Shown here in pieces: positions 1 through 12,029 of a stretch of DNA of 64,000 nucleotides. This stretch comes from Lethocerus indicus (lineage: Eukaryota > Arthropoda > Insecta > Hemiptera > Belostomatidae): positions 11,286,925 to 11,350,924 of the forward strand of contig JACDQD010000003.1 of the NCBI GenBank assembly GCA_019843655.1. Reading direction: 5' to 3'. The notes under the pieces were generated by a model. That model was not told the DNA's origin. It saw nothing but the letters and a program-made list of their open reading frames with translations, and did no database searches. A program made the translations under genes and the position numbers. Positions within the stretch are counted from its first letter, which is position 1; each line of letters opens with the position of its first letter.

Positions 1-213
1 GAGGGGAGGGAGGGGGGAGAAAGAAGTGTCGGGTTCTTGTAAAATGTCACCCAGATCTGGAGTGGGGGACAAATTAGCAGGCCCGCGCCCCAGGAGGAAC
101 TCTTTCACCGGCCAACTCCGTTGCGCAACAGCCCTCGCTAGGCCGCCGCTTTTGCTTCCTTTTTGTTAGTCCCTCGCTTTTTTCTTTCCTCTTATTCTGT
201 ACCGCGTTTCTAA

Positions 214-262
214 TTTTCTTTCCCTCCTCCTCCTTCTCCTCCTCCCTCTTCTTCGCTCTTCA
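214..262. repeat. Pyrimidine tract with imperfect TCC repeats
   Basis: Nearly unbroken C/T run containing several TCC and TTC triplets. It doubles as a strong polypyrimidine tract before the CAG at 261-263. Confidence 0.8.
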
Positions 263-263
263 G

Positions 264-385
264 AAAAGGTGAAGGCCGCTTGACGACCACGCCCCGGCCT
301 AGAGACACACAGAGCGAGAAAGAAAACGGCGGTGGAGAGAAACGGGAGCTCGTGTAATCGCGAAGTCGTCGGTCGTAAAAGGAAG
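264..385 (+). other. Candidate non-coding or 5' UTR exon
   Basis: A 45-base pyrimidine tract ending in CTCTTCAG (261-263) precedes a 122-base segment that ends GGAAG before the donor GTACGT at 386. Two frames stop within a few codons and the third stops at TAA near 355, so an exon here would not be internal coding sequence. Its purine-rich make-up resembles an insect leader. The tract may equally be only a TCC-rich repeat. Confidence 0.2.
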
Positions 386-2062
386 GTACGTCCGGTTGCC
401 GGGTGGGCGTGGAGGGGAGGTTATCGGCTATTCGCCGTCTTTAGTACACTGTACTGCCCCCCTCGACGACTCGAACCGATACAATGTTATTTGGCCTTCC
501 CCGCATCCAAAACATTCAGATTATGGACCTTGAGCGATCCAGGATGTAAGCAGGCTGGATGGGTTTCTCTTTTTTTAGCTCGGATGTAATTTTATAACTT
601 ACAATGCTCACAAGAAATGGCTCCAGTATACTCATATGCCAAAATAATACAATATTTAATTAATTTGATCGTTAGTTAATCACTTATTGTTTGGTCTTAT
701 TATATTATAAATAATTCATTAATGTTCGGTAGTTAATTTTCTGTAAAACCGATATTACTTTATCATCGTTAATAAATACAAATTTTTATAAAATATGAAA
801 TACTGGTTTTACGTCAAAATTAATGTAAAAATGACTCATTTACACATAATTACCCCGTGCTTGTTTAAAAGCATTCAACGGCGAAACGATTACAATAATA
901 TCGGGATATACAATGCAATGAACGAGAGGATAAACTACTAATTTTAGTATTTGAACTCTCTGAACGAGTCTGTGCCCATACTGGTTCCCATTGCCGGACA
1001 TACTATAATTATTAAACACACTCTGAATAAGGAAGCAATAGTGATTTATTTATTAGTTGGCCGCTAATTACGGCTCGCATTAAACCGCGAGTACAACTTT
1101 TCTAGTCAATATTATCTGCTGTCCTTTGGAGTGTACTTGAAAAAAAATTGATTTTATTAATCGGAAATTACCGCCCCGAATCATTGTTAAATTTCCAAAT
1201 CATTTATGCGGGTCTGGATTTTCGATTTACTGATCGCAAAGAAGTAGTAACCTCAATTTCGCGGTTCAAATTTCTTCTTTGTCGGGGCGTTCAGAAATCG
1301 GAAAAGTGTGCGGTACTCAAGGCAACAGATTGCAACAATCCATTCACCGCTCTTCCCCTCAGTCATCCCCGTGACCCGCGCCGACAGTTCTTTCATTCAA
1401 GCCCCGAGTCAATTAGCCCCCGGTGGTACCGGCTGCCAGTCATTTCCCATTGTCGAATGCCACCGAGGGGCCTCTCCTCCAGATGTTTGGCCACTGGCAT
1501 CGTGACGCCGCAGACGCCACGCTTGAGCAATACCGATTTTACCGTCGCCCGTTCCGATTAGGAGCCCCCGCCTTCTTGATCCTATTTTGACAGGGGGCCC
1601 AGCGCCGCCATTAGTCCCCATGATGGGGCCCAAAATGATTAGTTCTAACATGAAAAACTTTACCCGCATCCTGAGCAACTCCGCCAGTACCTATATAATC
1701 CAATCGGTTACACAGTGCTCAAATTATAAAGGACAATTTCCCATTTGGTTAAAAACACTTTCTTAATAATACCTTCACACAACCTGCATAGCCAAATGAT
1801 AATGACTCCTTTGTTTAAGCTGTTTGGTAGGGGCGTCTTGAATCAAGGTAACTGTTCAGGGATATTTATAGTACCAACCAGTACAAGGTGGTGACTGTCA
1901 GAAAAAAATGTGTTATAACGATATAATTAAATAACCAGTTCGTTTTTCCCATTCCTTAAAGTATGCAGACATTGTGTTCAGCAGAACAGTACTTCAGCGA
2001 TAGAACTTTCACGTTCCTAATATTAGCGGCGATGGCAAGAAGCCAGAGACTAGCTCCATACC

Positions 2063-2084
2063 GAGAGAGAGAGAGAGAGAGAGA
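2063..2084. repeat. (GA)11 microsatellite
   Basis: Eleven perfect GA units. GAGAG is also the core site of insect GAGA-type factors, but no promoter is visible next to it. Confidence 0.95.
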
Positions 2085-5000
2085 CAGTGAGGCGGGAACA
2101 CTCGCGTGTCCCTTTAAACCGTATTGAATCTGCAATTATTTCACGACATTTGACTTTAGTTTAGATATACGATGATTTCGTTTGGCTTGCCATTTATTGT
2201 GCGGAAATCATTGGAGCGTGAGCATAGCGCCATTAACGAGACGAGATCTCCCCTGTCTGTGAAAATGTCTTGAAAGTCATGAATGGAGCCCAGCGCGATG
2301 AAAGGGAGAGCGCTGAGCCGTTTTGAAAGGTGGTGGGGCCGGGGGCGGCCGGCACATGTGCCCGTCCCACTGTTGTGTGAATTATCTCGGTATGAAATGT
2401 GAAGGTTGTGAGCCTTAAGGGCAGACAAAACCAATCCACCGGAGGTTTCACTTTTCCACATCGGCCCGTTCGTTATACAGAAGCGTAGTCAACGCCATAT
2501 GGCGTCCACTATATTTGCCCACAGTCTTTTAAATTGTATGTCGATAATGTAATATTTGTTACAATACCTAAGCATGGATTGGATTAATTACAATAATCTA
2601 TAATGAAAGTAGGAGTACTGGTATAGTTATAAGTAATATATATACGACCATGCATCAAATTTCTACGACCTCACATTTACAAAGTGATACAATCAAAAGA
2701 ACGGATAATAGCAACATAGCGGACAATAAAACAAAGGTCATGAGCCAATCGGCCAAATGAGAACTGAATGAAGAAGAAAAACACTCATTCCGAACCACAA
2801 ATAATAAAAGATCAAAAATATTGAAGATGAATTTCATCAGTGTATCCTTCAGTTTAAACACCCAGGCAAAATTAGATCATAAAGCAATGTAGCAAAGGCA
2901 ATGTAATATTTAAATGCCCAATAAACATGTTAGTAATTTAGTCTCATTTGGAATTTAAAGTCAGGCAGCAAGCATATGTAAGTACAAATAATGGGACTTC
3001 AATTCAGCTAGAGACAGATTTTCGGTGATACGATTGCCTAACAGCAATGTTGGGCCGTGTATTGCTAAATTTACAACATTGCAAAACAGATTTACGCATT
3101 TTACATAATTATTTATTCATTCCGCCTGTTTGGCGAAGCTGTTTATCTTCATTACAGGGACCCCCTTCGGGTCGGACGGCGGCGTTGAAACGTCTTATTC
3201 AAAGCTGTGCACGGCAAAGAAAACCAATACTGGGGATTCAGTTTGAGATAATGCCCATGAATACGGGATACGGCACTAAACTATATAGGAACGGCGGCTC
3301 TACAGAATCCGATCGGTGCGTTGCTCATGTTTAAAACATAAGAAACGCCCATTCAATATTCATAAATGCCGGGGACACGGCGTTGCCCCTCTCTCGCCCA
3401 ACCGCTTTACCTCCCCCTTTTTTTTACGGTCCCTTCGTGTGTCTTACCTCGGTACAGACAATAAACTGTACCGGCAGAAATGTAGCGCAATAAAACTATG
3501 ACTATGTTGAGGGCCGAAGGTTGAATATTCAGGGCTGATCGCAAAATAATATCTATGCTAAGCCCATGTATTCCTAGGGAAAATAAAGGTACAAGCTTTG
3601 TATCCATTATAATTATTATATATAGTAATTAAATGTTTAAATAATTGTATTGAATTATAAAATAAATTTGTCAAAATTTAGAATAGTGTCTCAGAGCGGT
3701 ATATTATACAATAAAATAAATTTTCTTTTATATCCCCCGACCATATAATATATAAACATCGACCACCCAGAAGTCAACTTTATTTAAGTAGATGAAACGA
3801 ATATTAAATGGGTTTTTTTGTAATTATTCAACGTATCAACTATTCAACATCAACTGTGAAATTAAGTCGTTGCAGTTATTGCCTTTCAACTGGTCCAATT
3901 TATCTCAAATAGGAAAAGGCACCGAGTGTATATACTTGAATTTATGAATCTCTCCCAAATATACTCAACGGTAATTTTGTCCAGCCTGGTTCAGTCTTAA
4001 CTAGCGCTCTGAGGATTCGGGAAGGCTAATTCCTAGCTATCTCTTAAGGAACTCGGTTCTGGATCACTTCCAGTTTGCCCATGTAGGGTCAATTCCAGGA
4101 CTCGGACCAATATAAAACTCTTGCCGTCATTGATTCAAATCGTTTTTTCCAGACATGGAAATGCAATTTATATAAATAGAAACGCAATTCGATCTTTTTT
4201 TAATCGAGAACTCTACCCGAGACATTTTCAAATGGAAGACAGAGGGAGAATAAGGGTATATATTAAATCACTCTGAATCTTATGTTCTGCTCTTGTACGC
4301 CGCCTCTGCCATCTGTGAGCAGCAGATAGTGTTTTATTTGCAGAATGAAATAAGCATCCAGGATTGTGTTTCAAGTCTGCGCAAAAAACCAGGAGCAAAA
4401 CAGAATTCGGTCACAGGAATATTTTCGTTCAAATCACCAAAAATTACCTCTCAACAACGTGTAAATCTGTTTAATTATCCAAATTTTATTTTGCCGGTTT
4501 AATGTTACCGCGAGAATTAACTATACGGTTCGCTCAGATATCAAATATAGACGAGGTCTGGATTTTGAGTCACATCTCCTATGTTTGGATCAACAGTTAC
4601 TATAGAATGTTCTGTTGCGATTTCCCCTTATCACTTGCTGATTATTGGAGCTGAATATCCACAATGAAACAAATTAGCGTCGTATAAGAAAACTCACGGA
4701 TAAATATGGCGTACGCCATTCCGAATGCAAATTTTCGCTCCGTTGGTGAAAATAAAAGTGCCGATTGTCTGTAGTTTGTTTGTTTGTTGTTGGCGATTGT
4801 TGTCGCCGTTAATGAATTGTTATGACAGCTGATTGGGATAATTAGAGCCGATCCCGGTTGACGGTAATTGGGGTCCGGTGGGCGTGTTTCTCGCCGGTGG
4901 GCTGCCAACCACTGCCGCTATAATTGGATTATGCAGTTTGATGGTAGGACCGGAATTATCAGTTATCGAAATTAGCAACGTTTCAGCCGCCGACCGTTTA

Positions 5001-5182
5001 GTACGTGAGAGACCGTCATAAATTTTTCTCCCTTGGAGCGTGGAGCCGATCCTATCGTTTCGATCCTTGAGCCGAATATCTTATTTCGTATTGGCACTTC
5101 CGCCAACTACATTGGAAACGCCCATTAGACCCTGTAGAGGGTTTAGAATTAAATTAACTCTATGCGGTGCTGATTAGAAGTT

Positions 5183-5204
5183 ACAATACCTAGTTAGGTA
5201 TTGT
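5183..5204. repeat. Inverted repeat, 9-bp stem and 4-base loop
   Basis: ACAATACCT and AGGTATTGT flank AGTT. There is no T-run after it, and it lies in AT-rich intergenic DNA. Confidence 0.7.
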
Positions 5205-8200
5205 TAAAGTCGAGTATTCTGAGCATAAAATATTTTACAGACAGTATTTGTCCATACGTCCCACATTTAGCCAGAAGGACTGCGGTGAATTTTGCCCTAA
5301 GTTTGGTTCCTACAGCTTATGTGCATCCAGCCAATTTTAATTACCAGCTATCCTGTGGAAAAATAATGTCCGGTGAAGAAATAATGGCAGTGATTAGGAA
5401 CTCTTTGTTAATAATTATTTACGATTAAAGTATATGGTCCATAGAAACGAGTTATGTGTAAATTCTTGTTATATAGAAGTAACTCGAACAATTAAAGCAA
5501 ATTGGGTTGCTGTATCCGTTCATTAGGAAAAGGGATATTACATAATTAATAACAAATATATGGATCCTGATATCTAAAAAAAATCAATCGACCCTCTAAT
5601 AGTGTGTAAGCGGCCTTTAACTAATATCTAATCTAAGTGAGACAGTTTAATTCCTGGAACGCATATCACGTGTTCACGCGGTTCTGGACATGTTTCAAGC
5701 AGTGAATGCGGAATTATGAAAGTTTAGTAAGTCAAAGGTGACAGTTAGCGCAAGTACTCAAACATTTTTTCACGCGCTTTCAGTAAGAATTGTTAGCACT
5801 AAGTTTATTTAATATAGAAATGATGAATTTGCATTTATGGCATCAAGCTAAGCAACCGATAATAATTTAATATTCAAATTTATTTTCTCATATCAAGCTT
5901 CAGCTTGAAAATGGATTTACCCTGTCAAAAAGTTATATAGGTTAAATTTTCGTTAACAAAGTTCGATCCAGAGTGGATCAATTAGTATTTCTATAGTCCA
6001 TCGGGGGGGTTGAACTATGGCAAATATTAATTGCCCGGTCATAAAAGAAATCCAGTTATTTATTTATATATTTGTTGTTCTTATTTGCGCAACCGTCGGG
6101 CATTTAATTAACGAGGCTGCTCCACCCACAAATAAATGAGTTTCTTGGTCAGAGGTGGTGGGGGAATTGGAAAGAGCATTATCACAGGAATTATATATGG
6201 CGCCCCATTTTTGAAACTTTCGATTCCAAAGGTTAGCCCTAGGAACAATTCGAAAATATTACAATACGCCTACAATTTATCATTTTGTAAACAGATTAGG
6301 AATAAATGCGATCATAACTCGGCCTCGGGTGTTGATAATAATTCTTAAATTGCTTTCTCCAATACCCCGGCTTACCTCTAATACTGCCGTGAGATGTATT
6401 TCCATGCCAAGTATGTACTTGTAGTAACCGATCGCTGCTTCCTACGAATATTGCAACTGGTTTAACATTAGCACTCCTCATATTGCTACTATTGGGTGAC
6501 TAGTTATGATTGTTTGGGTCTTAATAGTGTAACAAATATCGAGAAAATTAATTAACACTGACGGACTAATCAAAGAACAATGCGTCGTTAAAGGAGAAAC
6601 AACACATTTAACTATTAACACAACTATTAACGCTCGTCGTTTCAGTATACTTGTGTTGGATTTAGTGTAAACGTTGTTAATATATTGTCTTTTCTAACAC
6701 GTTTATGCGAAAATGATTACATTTTTGATACGATCTAATTCGTTCGTGCTCGTGATTGGGTAAAATCCTGTCTTGTTGTGAGAAAACAAGTAGGCAAAGT
6801 GAAGAAAGCGAATTTATTACTCACATCTTAAGTTAGCACCTCTCTATAAGGAATACAAGCCGATGTTGGGAAAAAAGAATTTCGTTTTTCACTCGGTAGG
6901 AAATGCAGGATTATAGAAGGATATATATTTACAATCAGTTTTGTAACAATATCCTTCGATCAATTGGAAAAAAACTTTGTTCGCCATTAAATAGCCAGCA
7001 TTCCACTGCTTACTTCTTTCTCGCAGTAACAAAGAACTACAGAAGTTTTTAACTCTTTTTATAAATTTCAATATAGTGAGGCCAAATTTTTACCACATTC
7101 TCAATGAGATATAATGGGGCGTACATTGTTTTGGTGAAACGATGTGCTTAATTAAAAGACCTGTGTAAGAGGGAGGTAAAGTAGAAGGTCCGTTCGGTTT
7201 GAGGTAGGTTTCAGTGTTAATTTAGTTGTGTAGTGTACTTTTATTTATCAATTCTTTAATAGAAGGACCTTCGATCTTCAAGTAATAGGTAATGGTAAAA
7301 TATCGTGATACCTTTTATAACCTCCTTGGGCTCAATTACGATGTATCGAATTTACTCAAGTTTTAAATATAGCCCCGGTATTTTGAATGACGGCGCATGA
7401 GCTAACGTATGTTCAACACTTGAAAATAAGTCTTTCAGGCAAGAGCCGGACTCCCTTCAGCGCCGCCCAATTGAACTTATCGCGTCGGCGCTCACAATGG
7501 GGAGTACATCAGAACACCGTGGTTCCCTTTCGACTCGGCCGAGGACGGGCTTTACGGCCAACAATAAACGATAAACCGATCGGCGTTAAAGAGCCATTAG
7601 CCGGGGCCACCGTACCTCTACCCCCCGTCTGCCCATTGTACGGCGCACGCTCCCCACGACAGTTTTTCCAACGAGAAGTGGAAAAAAATACGCAGCCCCC
7701 GCCAATGCATATATCGTTATTCGACGCGAACAAAGGGGGAATAAAATTGACGCGTCTCCTCTGGAAACTGAAAGTAACTCGGGCGTCCTGAGGTCGGACA
7801 GGCGATGGAAATATTTGACCGCTACGGACACAGTCCATGCCGTCATATACTGCAGCCAAGCGTTTAAATTAAAGTGTGAAAGAAACACGATCTATTGACA
7901 CTTTAAAGGCAGTGGGATAATAATCTCCCATCTAAACCATTTGAGAACGTTTTATCTGTCCATAAAGGTGGATACTTAATGAAAAATATATTTTTTTAAA
8001 GTAATTTTTACATTTTCTTGTTATCAACGGATTATTGTGCGCTAAAAATTACGCGCATAGCCGTCTAAAAGTTTTACAGTATTTCTATTAGAAAACATGC
8101 GTGCCCGGCGTTTAAGATTTTTATCGGTAGGCCATTTTTAGTTCCTGCACCGGCGATAACAACGACTGATTCAGAGGCCTTGGCAGATCGGAATCGGATT

Positions 8201-8219
8201 GCATTGTTACCGGCACGGA

Positions 8220-8225
8220 TATATA
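8220..8225 (+). promoter_or_regulatory. TATA box of the DUF1091 gene
   Basis: TATATA in the context GGATATATAGG, 80 bases before the chosen ATG. Transcription would begin near 8250, leaving a leader of about 55 bases. No TCAGT-type initiator is visible at the expected place, so the box is a candidate supported mainly by position. Confidence 0.5.
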
Positions 8226-8304
8226 GGTTCCCCGACGGAAGGGAGGGTTGATGGGCCTAAAGTTATTACAGGACTCGTCCCTCGCTTATTGGTACATTAG
8301 CGGT

Positions 8305-8391
8305 ATGAATTCGGCCGGCTGGACCGCATGCATCCTCGCGGCCTTTTGCTACTTGGCGGCGGGCGTCCCAAAAATGAATAAAGACTTCGCG
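8305..8391 (+). CDS. DUF1091 gene, coding exon 1 (signal peptide)
   Basis: Encodes residues 1-29, which are the signal peptide and the first few mature residues. It ends at codon GCG followed by the strong donor GTAAGT at 8392. The open frame runs upstream past an ATG at 8251, so the exact start rests on signal-peptide shape and distance from the TATA box. Confidence 0.8.
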
Positions 8392-9482
8392 GTAAGTACA
8401 CGGCTTGGAATAGAAATTCTGAAAATGTACTCATGCATAACTGCGTAAATTTACGCGCCGGGTTTTTCACTGCCCGGTTCTCTAATATACTAGTAAAGTC
8501 ATCTTAATTAACATTAGATTCGAATTACATTTTGATTCATTTAAGCTTATTTATAGCGATTCAAGTGTTGCAGGGCCCTTACGAGCTGGTCGTCAAGAGG
8601 CCGGGCGATTGTGAGAATAGGGGGACAAACCAGGTGGTAATTGAAAGTAACAAAATATCGAAGTACAATAGAACCACTTTTCTTTACTCAACCAATATAA
8701 CATTTGCGTACGATATGGACGATAACACTGAGGTCAGTTTTATAAACATAGGTTAATTGATACAGATTGAAAACAAATTAATTATTACTGTTTAAGACGT
8801 GTCTGGAGAGGAATATATTTCATATAGAGAATTTAATTAAAAATTGTAATTTTTTAAAATTTAACACCGGATATATCTCTTGAAATAACTACAGGTCAAC
8901 ATCGCAGCGTCGGTCTACAGCAATGGAAGGTGGGCGAACAATTTTCTGAACAAAAATTTTGGCGGGTTCTGCACAGCTCTCAGAACGTACCTGCCCCAAT
9001 ATGCGAAAAAAATCTTTAAAAAGTTGGGCTACAGTACATGCCCTATTAAAGCGGTAAGTTTATTTTTTCATTAATGTCAAATCGCAGTCAAACATCAGCT
9101 CACGTTCAGATATTTTATTTATGTTTTTTTTTCAAGTTTGTAGTCTGATAAAAGTATAATAAAAACTATGCCTTTTAAGTCAATTAGACAATGTTATAAC
9201 TGGACTGCCGCAACACTCGTTATATTGAATGTCGAGTTTCATTTTCCTTCTGAGCGGTATAAATCAACATTGACTAAGAGCTATCCCAATAAGAAATGCA
9301 AAGGTTGCCTTTTCTTTAAGGGAACGTACGAAGTGAAAGATTTGGACCTGGTTGTGAATCTGAATTGGCCGTACATTCCTTACGGCCGGTACAAGGCAGA
9401 GTTTCCATTCACCGATACGAAGGGAAAAAGAGTGGGCTGCAAGGCATTTTATGTCGACGTCGTACCTAAGGAAACTAATTGA
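8305..9482 (+). CDS. DUF1091/DM8-type secreted protein, four exons, complete
   Basis: Spliced gene with coding exons 8305-8391, 8574-8732, 8895-9053 and 9321-9482, giving 188 residues. All three introns (182, 162 and 267 nt) begin with GT, end with AG and fall between codons. Residues 1-20 are a typical signal peptide (hydrophobic core TACILAAFCYLAA). The mature part has Cys42, Cys108, Cys131 and Cys175, which could form two disulfides, and sequons at Asn61 (NRT) and Asn70 (NIT). The C-x4-G-T-Y stretch spanning exons 3/4 (Cys131) and the P-Y-G-R-Y stretch near 155-159 are what I recognise from the insect DUF1091 (DM8) family, small secreted proteins often compared with the MD-2-related lipid-recognition fold. 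No biochemical role is established for most members; some Drosophila relatives are linked to chemosensation, but the role here is unknown. Start: the ATG at 8305 gives a clean signal peptide; an in-frame ATG at 8251 would add 18 residues. Single gene, with no paralogue seen nearby. Confidence 0.88.
8574..8732 (+). CDS. DUF1091 gene, coding exon 2
   Basis: Encodes residues 30-82 (53 codons, phase 0 at both ends). The acceptor is TTGCAG ending at 8573 and the donor is GTCAGT at 8733. It opens with GPYELVVKRPGDC and carries both N-glycosylation sequons and the first mature cysteine. Reading on through the donor reaches a stop within about 8 codons, which supports splicing here. Confidence 0.85.
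8895..9053 (+). CDS. DUF1091 gene, coding exon 3
   Basis: Encodes residues 83-135 (53 codons). The acceptor is CTACAG ending at 8894 and the donor is GTAAGT at 9054. The exon has no ATG. It contains the aromatic/basic segment GRWANNFL, the FGGFC cysteine and, at its end, TCPIKA, whose cysteine begins the family C-x4-G-T-Y motif completed by exon 4. Confidence 0.87.
9321..9482 (+). CDS. DUF1091 gene, coding exon 4 and stop
   Basis: Encodes residues 136-188 and the TGA stop at 9480-9482. The acceptor sits after a good pyrimidine tract (CCTTTTCTTTAAG, ending at 9320). It begins GTYEVKDLDL and carries the PYGRYKAEF segment and the last cysteine (VGC). The frame is also open back to an ATG at 9168, but joining exon 3 at 9321 gives the expected spacing of the family motif. 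Confidence 0.86.
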   Translation, partial: GTYEVKDLDLVVNLNWPYIPYGRYKAEFPFTDTKGKRVGCKAFYVDVVPKETN

Positions 9483-9586
9483 AAGTAGGACTGGATTCAA
9501 TCTATTTATATTCACGCCATGCGTAATTACTATATTTTATAAAAACCTCATGAGTGTTGTTATATTGAAAGTGCTAATAACATATA

Positions 9587-9597
9587 AATAAAATAAA
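9587..9597 (+). terminator. Poly(A) signal of the DUF1091 gene
   Basis: Two overlapping AATAAA hexamers (9587-9592 and 9592-9597) about 105 bases after the stop codon. This gives a short 3' UTR, with cleavage expected near 9610. Confidence 0.65.
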
Positions 9598-9599
9598 AG

Positions 9600-12000
9600 A
9601 TGCGAACATCGAATATATGGATTTCTTAAAAAATTAATTATCCGTTTAACGCCTTTTCTCAGATCTTATTGAACATTTCAGGTGAAAATTCAACAAATTT
9701 CTAGAAACTAACTGGAGTATTAATATGTGAAAACCGCAGTCGAAATCGAAATAGATGATTTAGAGTATTGAATGTAAAGGAATTTGAAGTCTTATTTTGA
9801 GTTTTATTTGAGGACTTTTAATGTTCGAATAATGTTTCCAGAACAATTCTTCATTGGATCGTGCGGCACTTAAATTGTGCTGTACTATTAGAGTAACGAA
9901 GAGCAAGCTCCTACCTTATCGCGTATGTGCAGCGGTAACCGCTGTAATTTGAGGTAAATCTGACAGATATATTCTACAGATGTGGGTAACTGTTCAAATT
10001 CACTTTGTAAATAATTCATTATAGTCAAGGATTTAAAAGTAATTATTTGAATCAAATTCAGTCTTAGGATGTTGAATGAACTCTTAGCAGACTTGGGGGA
10101 TTTTTCTCCGCTCGGTCGTTTACCGAAGTAAGTGTGACTCTTATTTCTCCGTATAAAAGATGCCGAACAAAAAATGGTGTGGTACATTTCAGCGCAATTT
10201 GTTAGCTCGATCGAAGCAATAGGAGTGGAATGCTTTGGCGCTCTAATACGTTCCCATCGTCCTCGAACAGCAGGCGTCGGCTGCATTGCTGTGAAAAAAA
10301 AGCAGTCCTCGAATTCGTGATAAGGATCGGAGCCGAGGGAGCCGGCAGCGATAGGTATTTACGCGTTTCCAGAAAATTTATTTTTTCCACCCCGATATCA
10401 AACGGCCGTTACTATTCGCTGCGGGCGGCTTCCGCGACCCGGCCGCTGAGGGACGACCCCGAAGGCGATTCCTGTGAAGAAACCGGCCGAGTCCTTTCCC
10501 ACTTGTAAAATTCTATAACCGAGCGGTACGCGGAGCGATGCGCGGGACAATAAATACGCCGCTAAAGGATCACGGCGCTCACTCAAAAGGGGATAAATCA
10601 ACGGGCCCCGGGCGCCTCCGATTCCCTAGCAATGCGACCGGTTTCGTGTAATACAGGAGTCACAGCCGTCACTTATGACGGGGGGAAAAACTTGTTTGTA
10701 GCTGGCCGAGGAAAATCACCGTATTTTCAGTTTAAAACGCTGAAGAAACGGCGCCGATATCATGTCATCCAGAATTTCAGGGAACTAGTTTTTCGATTCT
10801 TGCGGGGTTGAACCATTCGGTGGATGTGTTAACGAATATCCTCTTTAGGATAAGGTAGGGGGTTATATCTACCACTCACAGCGGATAATACTATGAAAAA
10901 CAATACTTTTTGCCAAAAGAATCAGGAGGTACTGCATCTCCCAGTAAGGCTTCGATTATTAATGTTTCCTGTAGAGAAATGACGCCCTGGCAAATGTTGA
11001 ACTATAAACAGGAAAAATATTCCGGAAATGGTGTCGTCCATTACGTTACGGTGTGTAGCATTGGAACAGGAGCAGGAGCATGCTCAGGGAAAATGGAGGC
11101 GCGATTAACATCCCGATCGTAGAATAACTTGTTTTTCACTGCGGGGAATCCGGAGGATTCACACCGCCCCGTTTCCGCTACAATTTTTTTCCTGCGTTTC
11201 CATCCGCCGGTATCCTCTCCTAACGGTAGAGCGCTCCCATCCCCCGGCCGGGAATTTCACTGGTGAAGAATCCCCGCGGGGAGTTGGCAAGAAATCGAAA
11301 AGCGGCGGTGATTGAGCGGTGGTAGGAATCGTGTAAGAAAGGGACTCGACCAGTTTTCTTATTCGCCGACAAAAGCTGGACGGCGGCGACGACAATCGAG
11401 GCGGCATTATACCGGGACCATCTAGCCCGGTGTTAAACAGCGCCCGGTTCATGAATACGGCAACGAGGCCGCCTCAGGTTTCCCCATCCGACTCAACATT
11501 CCGACCGGATAATTCAATATTGGTGCAATTCTGTAAACGTGATTAGGTCACCGCAGTAATTAAAAATTAATAAGCTCAGACTGTTTTTTTGAGCACTATA
11601 CGATGTAATAAAAACAACATTTTGAGTGAACAAAAATCACTGGTACGACTTGGAAAACACTGAAAAATGTTCAACTTCCTTTCATAAACCACGTGTATTT
11701 CATTGTATAACGTTTTCAACAATTTTTGAAAAATTTTTCGAATCTAAAAAAAATTCGTTTTTTCAAGTTTCTTTCATTTACCAGTTGTAACATAATAGAT
11801 ATCTCGTGGATTTATCCTGTGGATGAATATATCCAGTATGTTTTCGATAAGTCTCGGTCCATCTCTAGGCATATATTAACAATAACAGTTTCGAAAAATA
11901 AACAGTTTAAGTCAAAATTGCGACAGAATAATTACGAAATATACAACTAATTTCGAACGTATTTGAAGTTAATCGGTAACTCTTATTGAATCAGTTGTTG
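9600..12000. other. Intergenic DNA after the DUF1091 gene
   Basis: AT-rich up to about 10200, then a GC-rich patch (10210-10640), mixed DNA, and another GC-rich patch at 11150-11520. A 132-codon minus-strand frame (9888-10286) has ordinary residue composition but no motif I recognise and no clear promoter. It could be a lone gene but is more likely chance. Confidence 0.45.
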
Positions 12001-12029
12001 ACCAGTTTACATCGCTGTCTCTATTTGCG

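Larger units (their letters stand above)
1..600. other. GC-richer purine/pyrimidine-skewed stretch, no protein gene
   Basis: G+A-rich at 1-24, then a GC-rich part, a pyrimidine tract at 214-262 and an A+G-rich part at 300-390. The open frame from 332 (85 codons) starts at GTG, has no recognisable domain and looks accidental. Confidence 0.5.
601..8215. other. AT-rich intergenic DNA upstream of the DUF1091 gene
   Basis: Mostly AT-rich with GC-richer patches near 1310-1640, 2270-2360, 3150-3430, 4840-4930 and 7440-7700. Frames within it are short and overlap on both strands. The longest (7387-7791, 134 codons) lies in a GC-rich patch that is also open on the minus strand, so it is not believed. 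Nothing else gene-like was seen. Confidence 0.55.

Noticed and set aside
2655..2861. Minus-strand 68-codon hydrophobic frame that might be a membrane protein
   Set aside because: AT-rich DNA routinely gives Phe/Leu/Ile-rich frames, and there is no promoter or homology visible.
6136..6348. 70-codon frame with GGGGIGKS, a perfect Walker A-type P-loop pattern
   Set aside because: No Walker B or other helicase/ATPase motif follows, the frame ends soon, and the glycine run comes from a G-rich string. A short motif alone is expected by chance.
7387..7791. 134-codon + frame upstream of the DUF1091 gene
   Set aside because: It lies in a GC-rich patch that is also open on two minus frames, with no domain, promoter or splice support.
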